From NCBI RefSeq assembly GCF_000005505.3, contig NC_016131.3, positions 16,823,501 through 16,887,500 of the forward strand: DNA of 64,000 nucleotides, in the 5' to 3' direction. Position 1 is the stretch's first letter; each line of letters opens with the position of its first letter. Made by a program: the position numbers and the translations under genes. Shown in pieces: positions 46,273-57,191 of this stretch. The DNA is from Brachypodium distachyon (Eukaryota > Streptophyta > Magnoliopsida > Poales > Poaceae). Under the pieces are notes generated by a model. It made no database searches, was not told the origin of the DNA, and saw nothing but the letters and a program-made list of their open reading frames with translations.

Positions 46273-48927
46273 TGTAACATCCTAATTTTCAAAATTCTTC
46301 ATATGCATTGCATATCATAAGCATCATGTCACCCTTGCATCTGAACACTTTCAAAACCCTAAAGTTTTCCCAGAAAACCCTTTTGCAAAAATGCTTTTAT
46401 TTGTTTTTGGGCTTTGATCTTGCTCTTGACTATTTGCATTTTTAACCCATGAGGGTATTGTGATAAAAAGGGATTTATTGCATATATAAAGCTATCCCAT
46501 AATTGGCTTTTGAAAGTATTTTGAAAAAAATAATTTGATTCGATAGCCTAAGGGCCCTAAAAGCCATTTTATATGCAAATATATTTTTAAATATTTTATT
46601 TTGAGAAAATTCTTGCTCCAAAAGTTAGATCATATGAAAATATGATTTTACAAATTTTGTTGCATTTTATTTGGAGTGATTTGGAGCTCCGAATCAATTT
46701 TGAGGTTCGAAAACAGAAAATAGATAAAAGAAAAGGAAAAACCGAGGAAAATGCAACCGCCCCTGCTGCTCGCCCGCGCCGCCCCTGCCCGCGCCGCCGC
46801 CGGCGAGCTAGCCGCCGGCCGGAACCCTAGAAACCGGCCAGTCCCGCGCTGCCACGTGGCAGGGCTTTTATTTTATTTTATTTTATTTTATTTTCGGCCG
46901 AAGTGGATAATGCACTTTTGCAGAAAAGACCCTACAACTTCAAACCTTTATATCTTTCAAACCGTTTGTCCAAAATTTGTGTTCCGCACCTTTCTGGAAT
47001 CGTCGTAACGTGTAGAATATTTTGGCACGGTTTATTTTCAGTTTTGAACAACTTAGACAGTAGCTATTTACAGAAGGGTTGAATATGGTTCAAATTTCAA
47101 ATGAATTGTTTCAAAATAGTTTTGAGCATGTTATCTTGCTGTAAAATTATTTAAAGTTGTTCTCTATCCATTAGGACTAGAGAAGAAATTATTTTGTGTA
47201 TAATCATGGCATGCAAGTTAAATATTGCTCTATGTTACAAAAGCCGCACAATCTTTTGTTTTAAACCCTATCCATGTTTCTTGCATATTAATTACCACTT
47301 TGATGTTGTATAATCTGTCCAAATCTTTTGAGAGCCTTTTCAAAACAGAAACAAAACTTTGTACGTTAGAAGTAACCTTTGTGTGCATCAGCATAGCATG
47401 TGCATCATGGCATGGTTTTTGTATTGAATGTTGTGTTTATTGTGTGTGTTCCTTTTATTTTAGATTGTGTGGAGTGTAATCATTGTTGTTGCGAAGAGTG
47501 CGAGAACTACCACAACCTTGGACAAGGCAAGTTCACTTTGATCATTCTCCTAAATATTTTTACTATGCACTAGATGTTTCATTAGATGCATCAGGAATAT
47601 TACTCGTACTTCTATGCTAACTATAAATCCCAGGTAGTCTAGTTTACCCTCGCCATTACCTTGCTACCATATTGCCATCGATTGTAGTTAAATGCTAGGC
47701 TATGGTAGTATCGTGGGGGAAATAACTACATTATTTATTGTTATGCCTTTGGCGATATGAAATGATTTTATTAGATGTAAGGCAAAACAATTAATTAAAT
47801 GAACCGTCCTGGGTGGGCAGCTTTGAAGATTTTGAGGATTAGCGGCGTCAGGTCCATTTCTATGGGTCCCTCTGAGTCGAGTTCCTGTGGATTCAGGAAT
47901 GGATCGTCCATGGACGTCTCTCCCGTGGATTCGGGGAGCGCCTACGTTGCAAATGTGGAATGCCACCTGGGGTAACCGAGACTGGACTAGTTTCCTATTT
48001 AGAAGCTTCTAGTACAACCACAATGCTATATGGGCTCTGGCGAGACAAGAGTAAGTTGTATGAACCTAGACCCGAGGAATTGTACTGAGGTAGCTGTGTA
48101 GGGGGAGCGTGATTCTCTCGTGGTTTAGGGAATTACCTCTGAAAATCTCGTAATCGATGCCGTTGCTACTCTACCCAGAGAACAGCAAGGGATTAACACG
48201 TCGGTTTCTTGTGGGGAATGTGTACAAACTCTCGAGAGCGTCAAAACTAAGTACTTAGCCGTGTCCCCGGCAACGGACAATTTGAGCGACTAGATGTGGA
48301 GCTGTAAGGAAAGTCTCACTCATTCTAACTTATTAAATAAAATGAATGGTTGAACAGGGTAGAGGCACTTGATGAATCCACATCAATGTGCTCTAGGATA
48401 ATAGGAGCATGGGTGTGTTTACCCCGTGTCCAATAGTGATAAAATTCTATTTGATTAAAAGATAGGATTCAATAACTAAGCTTTTATGCAAATAGCTTGA
48501 ACCCCACTTTACCACATTATGCATATATTTGGTAGGCTCTGGTATAACTCCTAGTGAATCTTGCCAATACATTCAATGTATTGACCCTAGTGGCTGCATC
48601 GTCTAATGATGCAGGAAGCTCCGACGACGAGTAAGACGTACGTTCTGCATATTTGGGTTACGGGCCTACATTCCAACACGCTCTCACCGTGGTGTTGATG
48701 TGCCCTTGTATCTTCCGTTTTCCGCTGCTAAACAATTGTTTTATTTCTAGCTAACCCGTGAGGTTATGCGAATTGTAAGTACCCTTTTATATTCTGGATG
48801 ATACGTTGTAATATTGAGACCTTTGTTCTATGATATTACATCTTGAAACTGTGTGTGCTAGTGAGTCGATCCAGGGACTAGCACTAAAGCACAGAGATCG
48901 AACCCATTTACGGGGGCGGTCGCTTCA
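46273..48927 (+). mobile_element. S2: solo LTR inserted in E3 gag
   Basis: This 2.66 kb unit reads TGTAACATCC...GGTCGCTTCA with a perfect CGGAC duplication. It is homologous to S1 and S3, especially the last ~1 kb (GTGCTAGTGAGTCGATCCAG, CTCTCGAGAG, TTGCTACTCTACCCAGAG), but shorter, mainly through a smaller GC-rich island (46750-46860). No coding domain was found. It has a TTTTA microsatellite near 46865-46893. Confidence 0.82.
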
Positions 48928-49844
48928 CGGACCCCGAGGTCGGTGCCCATGGCCATGCGAGTAACGCTCCTGCTGATCTTGGCGGTTGCCGCCGGGACGC
49001 AGACCACTTTGGCTGTCATCAACCCTTCTGACTATTTATTTCTCGGCCAGGGCCGGGTCACAGCGTTCCAACTACTTATCCCGGCCTAAGTTAACGCGTT
49101 TGTCTCGTTTGCCACCAGGTGAGGACGCTTGTTTGTCAACCCGGCCACCAGCATCTGCGGCCGAATGAATGACCTGCGATGCACCGGGTTTACCGTGCAT
49201 TCTCATGTCCCTCATTCTGCTCCTTAGCTATTTGTAGCAGTTCTTTTACACACATCTGCTGCTGCCGAAGTGCCTCTCCCGTAAGATTCGGCAACTCTTC
49301 AGCCGCAGCCTCGGCAGCCCTGAGATTTTTGGCTGGGGTATTGTATTTCGGCTTTAGTGCCGAGGCAAAACTTGCCGACACAGCTGGCACACCCCTGCCA
49401 TCTCGACATTCAAGTTCTTGCCACGGTTACGCACCTCTCCAACTCTGCTAGGGTTAGAAAAGGCAGTAGAACTAAGACCATGAGCTTTGTTATACTCACG
49501 AACCGAGATCTCGAGCTCTTGTCAGGCGCTGGCGACGTCGGCTGCCTCTTTAAGTAGCTTCTGTCTCTCCAACTCCAACTCCGCCTGCAGCTGGGCCGGG
49601 TTAGCGCTTGATGCTACCGACACAGTTAGCCGCTCGATGGAGGCCTGGAGCTGGGTCGGCTTCGGCGGCAGGGCCGACGTGCCAGCTTGAGCAGCGATGT
49701 TCTCCGGCTTCTCCAGGGGGAGCTTCGCCGTTCTGCCGGATTTTGTTGGGACCGCGCCGCTTCCCGCAGCGTCCCTTCCCGCATCAGCGCCATGAGCCGT
49801 CACCATAACCTCTGCACGGTCAGCGGGGCAGTCGACATGCCGGC
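48928..49844 (-). pseudogene. E3 gag middle part
   Basis: It is homologous to E1 gag 1200-2110. Open pieces include HVDCPADRAEVMVTAHGAD (from 49844 down) and ASFASALKPKYNTPAKNL (49390-49190), with Ala/Glu/Gln-rich coiled-coil-like sequence. Several frame changes are present. It lies between two solo LTRs. Confidence 0.75.
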
Positions 49845-52800
49845 TGTAACATCCCAAAATTTCAAACCTTTACATGAGCATTGCATTCATGAGCATTATG
49901 CCACAATTGCATGTTTGAATTCAAATTTGAATCTCAAAAGTCTTTAAAAGATTTGGTTTACACCCATTTGAGCTTTGGAATTTTCAAACCAATAGGGTTT
50001 ATGCATAAAAGGGGTTTAATGCATATATAAGCTATCCCATAGTTTTTGGATAATTATTTGGAGTTGAAAAGGTATTATATTCAAATAGATATATGGCCCT
50101 AAAGGCATTTATAGGGCAAATGTATTTTTACATATTTTATTTTGAAGAGAAACTACTTCCAAAGCTTGTATCTTGGTGGAACATGATTTTACAAATTTTC
50201 TGGAATTTATTTGGACCAATTTGGAGTTCAAACTCAAAAGATATCAAAGAAATGAGAAAAACAGAAAAAGAAAAGGTCTAAAAGAAAGAGAAAAAAAAGG
50301 TAAACCGGACCGGACCGGCCACTTTGGGCCGAACCGGCCCCGTCCGACCACGCCCGACCGGCCCAGCCAGCCCGGCCACCCCACGCGCGCGCCCGCACCC
50401 GCTGACAGATGGGGCCCACCTGTCAGGGGCTTCTTCCCCGGAAGGAAACGGCCGCACCGACGCCGCGATTTCCGGCTGCCGTCCCCGCGCGCCCGCCGCC
50501 GCAATCTCCTCCTCCGGCCTTCCATTTTCACGCCTGAGCACGTCTTTATAATCCCTGCGACCCCCTCTCTTTTTCCCCCCTGGTTGCCCTCACTCGCACG
50601 CCGCCAGGCCGCCAGAATCCCTCGCCGGAGCCGCCCCGCGCCGTCGCGTCTTCCTCGTCCTAGGCGCCGACCGCGCCGTCCTCGAGAGCCGCCGACCGCG
50701 CCCCCATCTCCGTCGTGCCGCGCCGCGCCTCCCCGTCGCTTCCCCGTCGCACCCACGTCGCCGGAGCACCCCGCGCCGCCACGCCCGTGCCGCGCCGCCG
50801 CCGGACGCCGCCCGCCGAAACCCTAACCCGCCGGTGAGCTTCCCCCGATCGATCTCGTCCGTCCATCCATCTCCAACGGTGTAGATTAGATCGTCCTTAT
50901 TCACTTAAACCGAACCGGTACCAACGAATAGGAATGCGCCACATGGCACCCGAGTTATAAAATAAAAATGTAATTTTATTTCCCCGGATTAATTAAAAGT
51001 CACTTTTGCAGATAGGCCCCTGTTATTTCAAATGATCACAACTTTAAATCTGTTTGGCCAAATATAGTGATCCACACCTTTTTGGAATCCTTAGGAATTG
51101 TAGAATCTTTTGGCACTCTCCAAATTCAAATTTGAATATTTGAATCACATTCAAATCACAGATTAGGGTTTTATGCTATTTAAATCATAACTATTTATTT
51201 ATAAATCCTTTTTGAATGGAACCAGTGCCCAAAATTTTGTTTTATTGTCCTCTGTCCAATGGGACAGAGAAATAAATATTTTGAACTAATCTATTTGTCT
51301 GGTGCCAATAAAACCTCATTTTAGTGTTTAAACCCTAACCTTTGTTACTAGTTAAAAACCTTAATTGCATGTGCTTAAATTATTTATGCTTTGGATCAGT
51401 AGATCACCAAAACAAAATAAACCAAACTCATGTCACATGTTCTGCATTGCATCATGGCATACATAATCTTTTGCTTGTATGGTGTGTTTTATGTATGTGT
51501 ATGTTTGCTTGATTGTATAGTTTTCTCGGAGAGCGAACTGTGTGACTGTGAAGAGTGTCTGAATACCAACTACTATCAAGCCAAGTTCACTTTAATCATT
51601 CACCTATTACTTTATTATGCACTAGATTTTATTAGTTGCATTGTTAGGATTATTACTGTATCTATGCTAGCTATGATCTGTCCTAGTAGTATAGGATACC
51701 CTTCCCATTTCCTAACCACCAATTGCCATCGTGGTAGTAAATTGCTATGCTATGATAATAAACGAGGGCGGTATTATTACAATATGATACTATTGAATTA
51801 CAATATAGTTTTCCTAGCGTATGGCAAAACAAGTAATTCAATGAACCGTCCTGGGTGGGCTGCTTTGAGGAAGTGGAGATGTATGCGGCGTCAGGTCCAT
51901 TTCTATGGGTCCATTTCTATGAGTCGTCTCGCCATTTCTATGGGAGCGCCTGCGTTGCAACCGAGGAATGCCACCCGGGGTAACCAGAAACTGGACTAGT
52001 TTCCTGTTTAGTAGCTTCCAGTACAACCACATGGTATTATGGGCTCTGCCAGGATGGATGTAAGAAATATGAATCCGGATCCGAAGTGACATCGGTATGT
52101 AGCAGTGTAGGTGGGGGCGCGTCCCTCAGGTGGTCTGGGGGATTATGTTCTGAAAATTCCTGTGGTCGATGCCGTTGCTACTCTACACTGAGGACAGCAA
52201 GGGATTAACACGTCGATTTCTTGTGGGTAAAGTGTACCACCTCTCGAGAGTGTCAAACTAAGTACTTAGCCGTGTCCCCGGTTACGGACAATTATGAGCA
52301 ACTAGATATTGGAGCTGTAAGAAAGGTCTCACTCATTCCAATTTCATAATAAAACGAATGGATTGAACCGGGTAGGAGCATTGATGTTTCTACTCAATGT
52401 GCCTAGGTTAATAGGAGCATTGATGTTTCTACTCAATGTGCCTAGGTTAATAGGAGCATTGATGTTTCTACTCAATGTGCCTAGGTTAATAGGAGCATGG
52501 GTGTTTCTACCCCGTGTCCAATAGAATTCAAAACTATTTGTCTAAAAATGGTAGGATTTGAATAATGATGCTTTTATGCAAAGTAGCCAAACCCCACTTA
52601 GCAAAACTATGCATGTACTTGGTAGGTCCTTTATAACTCTAGTGAGCTTGCCAATACATTCAAATGTATTGACCACGTAGTGGCTGCAATTAATAATGCA
52701 GGTGAAACTGACGAAGAGTGAGGTTTGTCGACATTTCTTTGGGTCATGTGCTTACATTCCAACATGCTCTCTCCTCTGAGAGTAGATGAGGCCCTTTTTA

Positions 52801-53049
52801 CTCTACCTTTCTGCTGCAGCTTTATGATACAATGTTATCATGGTTTTGAAGATTATTTGTTTATGCAGGCCTAAGAGGTCATGCAAGTTTGTAAGTACAA
52901 TTTAAGTTCTGGATGATACGATGTAATAAAGTACTTTTGACCTTTGTATCTTGGTATTACATCTTGAACTGTGTGTGCTAGTGAGTCGATCCAGGGACTA
53001 GCACAAATAAGCACAGAGATCGAACCCTTGGTGAAGGGGGATCGCTTCA
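49845..53049 (+). mobile_element. S3: solo LTR inserted in E3 gag
   Basis: This 3.2 kb unit reads TGTAACATCCCAAAATTTC...GATCGCTTCA, with a perfect CCGGC duplication at 49840-49844 and 53050-53054. It is homologous along its length to S1 (inverted) and S2. It has a GC-rich island at 50300-50860 and a 39-bp triplication near 52373. There is no coding domain, primer-binding site or paired LTR. Confidence 0.83.
52373..52492. repeat. 39-bp tandem triplication within S3
   Basis: Three adjacent copies of a 39-bp unit beginning TAGGAGCATTGATGTTTC and ending CCTAGGTTAA are identical or nearly so. S1 and S2 have a single equivalent, so the expansion occurred in S3 only. Confidence 0.85.
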
Positions 53050-53090
53050 CCGGCCGCGAGCCGTGCAGATGGCGGGGGATCCTCAGCCAT
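53050..53090 (-). pseudogene. E3 gag start
   Basis: ATG at 53090 (minus) opens MAEDPPPSARLAA, matching the E1 gag start at 1155. S3 interrupts it after about a dozen codons. The leader between it and the LTR (53091-53320) is untranslated. Confidence 0.7.
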
Positions 53091-53320
53091 CACCACCTGC
53101 TCTGGGTACCTGCAAAGGCTGTCAGTAGCAACATAGACCTCATGCATGCCAAAACTGATGAAGCGGCCTGCACAGGGAAGCGGTGTGCCGTTGAAACAGC
53201 CCGCGTTGTTCTCGATGAAGCCCAAAGAGCCGAATCTCTGGACCAAACCGGAGACCACGCGCTCTCCGGTGACGAGGAAGCTTCCCGTCCGGATGAAAAC
53301 TCCAGCCAGCGCCGCTGCTG

Positions 53321-53340
53321 GCCCCACGGTGGGTGCCAAC
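53321..53340 (-). other. E3 primer-binding site
   Basis: The minus strand reads GTTGGCACCCACCGTGGGGC directly after the 5' LTR end, identical to E1 at 905-924. Confidence 0.68.
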
Positions 53341-54159
53341 TGTCGTGGTGGTGTCATGGCAGATGCCATAGGATGGCTTAACTTGGAGCCGATGGACGAA
53401 GGAGGATCCGGAGGAGGGAGGACGTGAAGGGAAACACGCTCAAAACTCACAAGCACACACAGATTTACCCAGGTTCGGAGCCCTCTAGTCGAGGTAAGAT
53501 TGCTACTCCTGCTTTGTTGTATTAGCCGAGATAGGCAAGCTCTACGATGGTGCTCCTTGAGCTGTATTCTTGAGGAAGAAGAAGAAGAAGAAGAAGAAGG
53601 AGAGACCCTAGAACGTCTAAGTGCTCGATCTCCTCTCCAGGGAGGTGTAGTGCTCTATTTATGGGCCAGGCATGTCACACTGACATGCGGGCCAAGTCTA
53701 ACGTCACCTTCCTTGGGCCCCGCCGGGCACGCGGCTCGGTTCCCTCCAGGCAGTACCGTAGGGGACAAGACAACTTTACTTTTCCCTGCCAGCCTGCAAC
53801 GGGTACAGCTATCCTCTGCCGGCTTTCGTCATAGATTCTCTTTCGGTGCTTCTCTAGCGTGGTCACCTGACACCGGTACACAGGCGCTGACTGCTTTTCT
53901 GAGACGGTGATGACGCTGTTTTACTTTGCACCGCGTGGTCTGGATAAGACCGTTGAAGGACCCCGGCACCGCCGAGGTCAAGGGGCTCGTCCTTATCCTG
54001 CAAATTTACAAGATAAGAAAACTATGCCGGCATACGCCCGGGATGCCGGCTTATCGTTAGTTTAACTTTATGATGCCGGCATACGTTGCTATGCCGGCTT
54101 TGTCTCCGTTATTTCGGTTAGAGTTGTGTCGCCATGACCCTACCCGGGGTCATCCCCCA
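53341..54159 (-). repeat. E3 5' LTR
   Basis: On the + strand it reads TGTCGTGGTGGTGTCATGG...GGGGTCATCCCCCA. The usual CCGACA end is replaced or truncated, so the outer boundary is uncertain by a few bases. The inverse TATA (CTATTTATGGGCC) lies near 53654 and a GAAGAA microsatellite near 53575-53600. Confidence 0.82.
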
Positions 54160-54617
54160 TGACTTCTTTGGAAGACTCCACACCAGAGTCCCTCTTTCAT
54201 TATGTATTTTTTTTGCGGGGAAAATAGAGTCTCTCTTTCATGAATAGGTCGACTTGCTTGTTCGTGCCTGTTTATGTCATGCAGTTTTATTATTGTTTCT
54301 TTGTTATGTCGTGTACCGTGTTTTGTATGGTGTATCATGGCCTCATGGGTGCATATGTTGTCCAGGTGTTTAAAATTTTCTTAACAAATTGCTAATAAAA
54401 TGCTTCTCGCTTTTATTGGTTGGTCGTTCCAAGTACAAATCAATCTCCTATGTTTGGTTTTACCTGCTAGGGCATCTATAAATGCAAAGTCACTCTCCAT
54501 GTTGTTTGATGGATTTTTATAAAAGACAAAATCCACGATACAATAAGTAAAAGGAGGCAATGCTTCTTTTCTCATTAAGTAGCATAGTTTTCGCTACCAT
54601 ATACATTATTCATAATA

Positions 54618-54682
54618 AATGTCTCAGACTTGGTGCAACTTTATACTAATAAGTTAATAAGTTAGTAAATATCTGAGACATT
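54618..54682. mobile_element. Small inverted-repeat element (possible MITE)
   Basis: AATGTCTCAGA (54618-54628) and TCTGAGACATT (54672-54682) are perfect inverse copies around an AT-rich loop of ~43 bp. This is consistent with a decayed Stowaway-like MITE core; the outer terminal motif is not clear. Confidence 0.4.
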
Positions 54683-55299
54683 ATCTTGGATATTTATTTG
54701 CACCCCATTCATTATCATGCCATGGACCATGGGTGCAGCAGTAAGATCCCAACTGATTGATGTTGTTCACGTACAGCGTCCCCTGCAAATATGCGTCCTG
54801 TTGGTTCGGTGCACGGAGTTAAAATACATCAGGTACACCGGTACACATGCAAACCTATCCTCCCAAAGCAGAATCAGGTACACGTTGGCACTCCGACAAT
54901 AAGAAAATAAATCTTGCAGTAACATAAGCTAAGCTAGCATACGCTTCGCAAGATCTACTGATAATTATGTTCAGTTCTTTTTTTCAGAACGGGACGGATG
55001 CTACCTGCAGGGTGCAGCAGGCCGCAAGCGCGCCCGTGCTGGTGGTCGGCAATTATAGCGGCCGAGGTGGCCCATCCGCATGACGGGTCAGTCCGGAACC
55101 ACTCTGCTCCCATTGGGCCGGTTCCTGGGCTTCTTCGTTGGCACAGACCTGGCCACAGACCTGGCCAGGCCCAGCTACCTGTCCTCAAGGCGTCACGCTC
55201 GCGTGCACCGCCAGGGTACCATGGCATATTCGGCTATTCGCATTCGTGTTTTAGAAGTCTATTTCAATTCTTGTTTCAGATTTGATATCTATTTTTAAA

Positions 55300-55352
55300 A
55301 TGTGTTTAGATACATGTAATATTGTGACAAAGAATTACGAAACGGAAGGAAT
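55300..55352. mobile_element. Stowaway MITE terminus (partial)
   Basis: GTTTAGATACATGTAATATT followed by GACAAAGAATTACGAAACGG and AAGGA resembles the right-hand end of grass Stowaway elements. No clear left end was found. Confidence 0.5.
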
Positions 55353-55643
55353 AAAAAAGACCAAAATCAATTACGCTAGCTACCAACTCCATAAGCTGGC
55401 CACTGATAATCATAGAGCTGTGATCGCCACGCGTACTATACCGGTTGCTTTCGGCACGTGGACAGCGCCAAACATCTCGCTTTTGGGTTTATCTCTTCTA
55501 AATTGCAGAGTAGACTTTTGTGTTTGCAAGGCCCCTTTCGAATCAAGTTGTTAACGGAAAACGACAAACTTTTTCGTCTCCGTCCAGAAAATAAAATTAA
55601 AAATACTATGGGCTTGCTTGAACGTCTGCCGGTCGTTGAAGCC

Positions 55644-55650
55644 TATATAG
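55644..55650 (+). promoter_or_regulatory. TATA box of dirigent gene 1
   Basis: TATATAG in GTTGAAGCCTATATAGC lies ~95 bp before the ATG at 55744. The second gene has GTTGAAGCCTATAATTG at the same place (~57067-57083), so the promoters are duplicates. Confidence 0.65.
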
Positions 55651-55743
55651 CACAAGTAGTATGATCCACCAGCAATTCAGCTGCGGCGTTGCATCTTCTT
55701 CCTTCCTCCTTCAGGCTGTTGCGCCTCGTCTCCTGCTGTGGCC

Positions 55744-56238
55744 ATGTCGACGCCGGCCCCTGTTGCCGCTGCCGGCGACGATAACGGGCTGACGCACATC
55801 CGCCTGTACATGCACGAGACCATAGCCGGGCCGAAGCCCACGCTGGTGACGTCCGTGAAGTCCCCGCTGGGCGGCAACGCGACGTTCGGGTCCGTGGGCG
55901 TCCTGGACAACGAGCTGCGTGACGGGCCGGACCCCAAGAGCTCCACGCTTGTGGGCCGGTTCCAGGGCTTCTTTGCCGAGGCCGGGCTGGTGAGCCCGCC
56001 GGGCCTGCTGTCCGCGATGAACATCGTGTTCACGGCCGGTGAGAGGAGCGGAAGCAGCCTGGCCTTGCTGGGCTCCGTGCCGAGCTTCGGGGCCCCGGTC
56101 GAGCGCGCCTTGGTTGGCGGCACCGGGGACTTCAGGATGGCGCGTGGCTACTCTGTTATGGTAGATATGGGAAACCCCACGCCGGAGACCGCACTCTTTC
56201 AGCTTGATCTGTTTGTGCAAATGCATCATGTAGCTTGA
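55744..56238 (+). CDS. Dirigent family protein 1, lacking a signal peptide
   Basis: The ATG at 55744 gives 164 residues, MSTPAPVAAAGDDNG..., with no intron. The dirigent domain covers most of it: LTHIRLYMHET, GSVGVLDNELRDGPDP, GRFQGFFAEAGLVSPPG, VERALVGGTGDFRMARGYSVM. An N-glycosylation sequon NAT lies in GGNATFGS. Dirigent proteins form beta-barrels and steer phenoxy-radical coupling, usually in the apoplast. The ATG homologous to that of gene 2 reads CTG (55716), and a net one-base gain puts the leader out of frame, so no signal peptide is encoded. It could be cytosolic, poorly translated, or a new pseudogene. Tandem duplicate of 57192-57719. Confidence 0.82.
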   Translation: MSTPAPVAAAGDDNGLTHIRLYMHETIAGPKPTLVTSVKSPLGGNATFGSVGVLDNELRDGPDPKSSTLVGRFQGFFAEAGLVSPPGLLSAMNIVFTAGERSGSSLALLGSVPSFGAPVERALVGGTGDFRMARGYSVMVDMGNPTPETALFQLDLFVQMHHVA

Positions 56239-57191
56239 TCATTTCTCCGTTATATATATCATATATTATGTAGCATGTCTTCGCTGTATAAGGCATGTTC
56301 ATCCTGTGAAGCTCTCAAAATGTTGTTGAACAATAATTTATAACAGGAGGATTGATGGGAAATGTCAAGAAAATTAGTTTTATATTGAGGAGATATTCTA
56401 AGGGAGAGACTAATCTAAAGAGAAAAGTATATTTTCCGTGTTCTCAGTTCGTTGAAAAAATAGATGAATTGTCTCTCAATTTCTTTTCATATACGCTTTG
56501 TGTACTTTTTGGTAAGTTGGGGAATGATTTTTTTTCTTTCTATTCTAACTGATGCTAACATCTCAACTAACCCATAAATGCTGTATCTCATGAAGCTACG
56601 TTTGCAATACATCGGTACCATTTAGTCGTTCAGAAGTCTATACTAATCCTGCCCAGAATAAAGTAGTTGCTAGCTAGCTAGTTGTATATATGATGCATAT
56701 CCACATATATTCTTGCTCTTACTTAATTTTTGGCCCAACTGGCTGGAGAGTCCACAGCCAAGTACAGAACGACCATTAATCCTGCTATATACAGGTTATC
56801 CTATACAGTCAAGTACGACGGCCGGGCTTGCTGGTGGCATCTGGACAGCGCGAAAAACATTCGTTCTTGGACTTATCTTTTGCTGGACTATACGTATACG
56901 TAGGCTTTTGTATCGGCAGGGCCGTTTCTGAATCCGGTTGTTAGAATTTAGAACTCTTCTGAATCTCAATGAATGAATGAAAGTATACAGGCTTTGTCTC
57001 CGTTCCAAAAATAAAAATAGGAACAATACTATGCATGGACTTGCTTGCACGTCTCTAGGTCGATCGTTGAAGCCTATAATTGTAGGAGCATGTAGTCTGC
57101 ACCAAGAGCAAGTTCGACGTCCATCAGCTGCGCCGTTGCATCTCTTCTTCTTCTTCCTTGCTCTTTCAGGCGTTCCGAGAGCTGCTAACTG

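Larger units (their letters stand above)
34754..54159 (-). mobile_element. E3: minus-strand Tat-type Gypsy element
   Basis: The 3' LTR is 34754-35563 and the 5' LTR 53341-54159 (same subfamily, roughly 5-10 percent different by eye). Between them, on the minus strand, are the primer-binding site, gag (split by S3 and S2), protease, RT, dual RNase H and integrase. An antisense eight-exon gene runs on the + strand (36348-40206). Flanks (CCCGA left, TGACT right) do not match, so at least one end is rearranged. It is the same family as E1 and serves as the reference for what E1 has lost. Confidence 0.85.
54160..55640. other. Intergenic region upstream of the dirigent pair
   Basis: No supported gene. 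It holds a small hairpin element (54618-54682) and a Stowaway terminus (55300-55352). The segment 54960-55230 is more GC-rich and has short open frames in several phases, but nothing in it could be matched to a known protein. The last ~200 bp is duplicated upstream of the gene at 57192. Confidence 0.45.

Noticed and set aside
50173..50904. A 217-residue frame in S3
   Set aside because: Same GC-rich LTR island as in S1; composition is low-complexity Pro/Arg and it is not conserved between copies.
52373..52492. CRISPR-like regularly spaced repeats
   Set aside because: The 39-bp units are directly adjacent without unique spacers, and the setting is a plant LTR; this is a simple tandem triplication.
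33953..54159. E3 plus LTR A as one element with matching target duplication
   Set aside because: Flanks ACCAA and TGACT differ, and LTR A belongs to another subfamily, so the two were kept separate.
55663..55743. An upstream ATG (55671) as the start of dirigent gene 1
   Set aside because: It is out of frame with the dirigent domain and its product has no family similarity; the ATG at 55744 is the first in frame.
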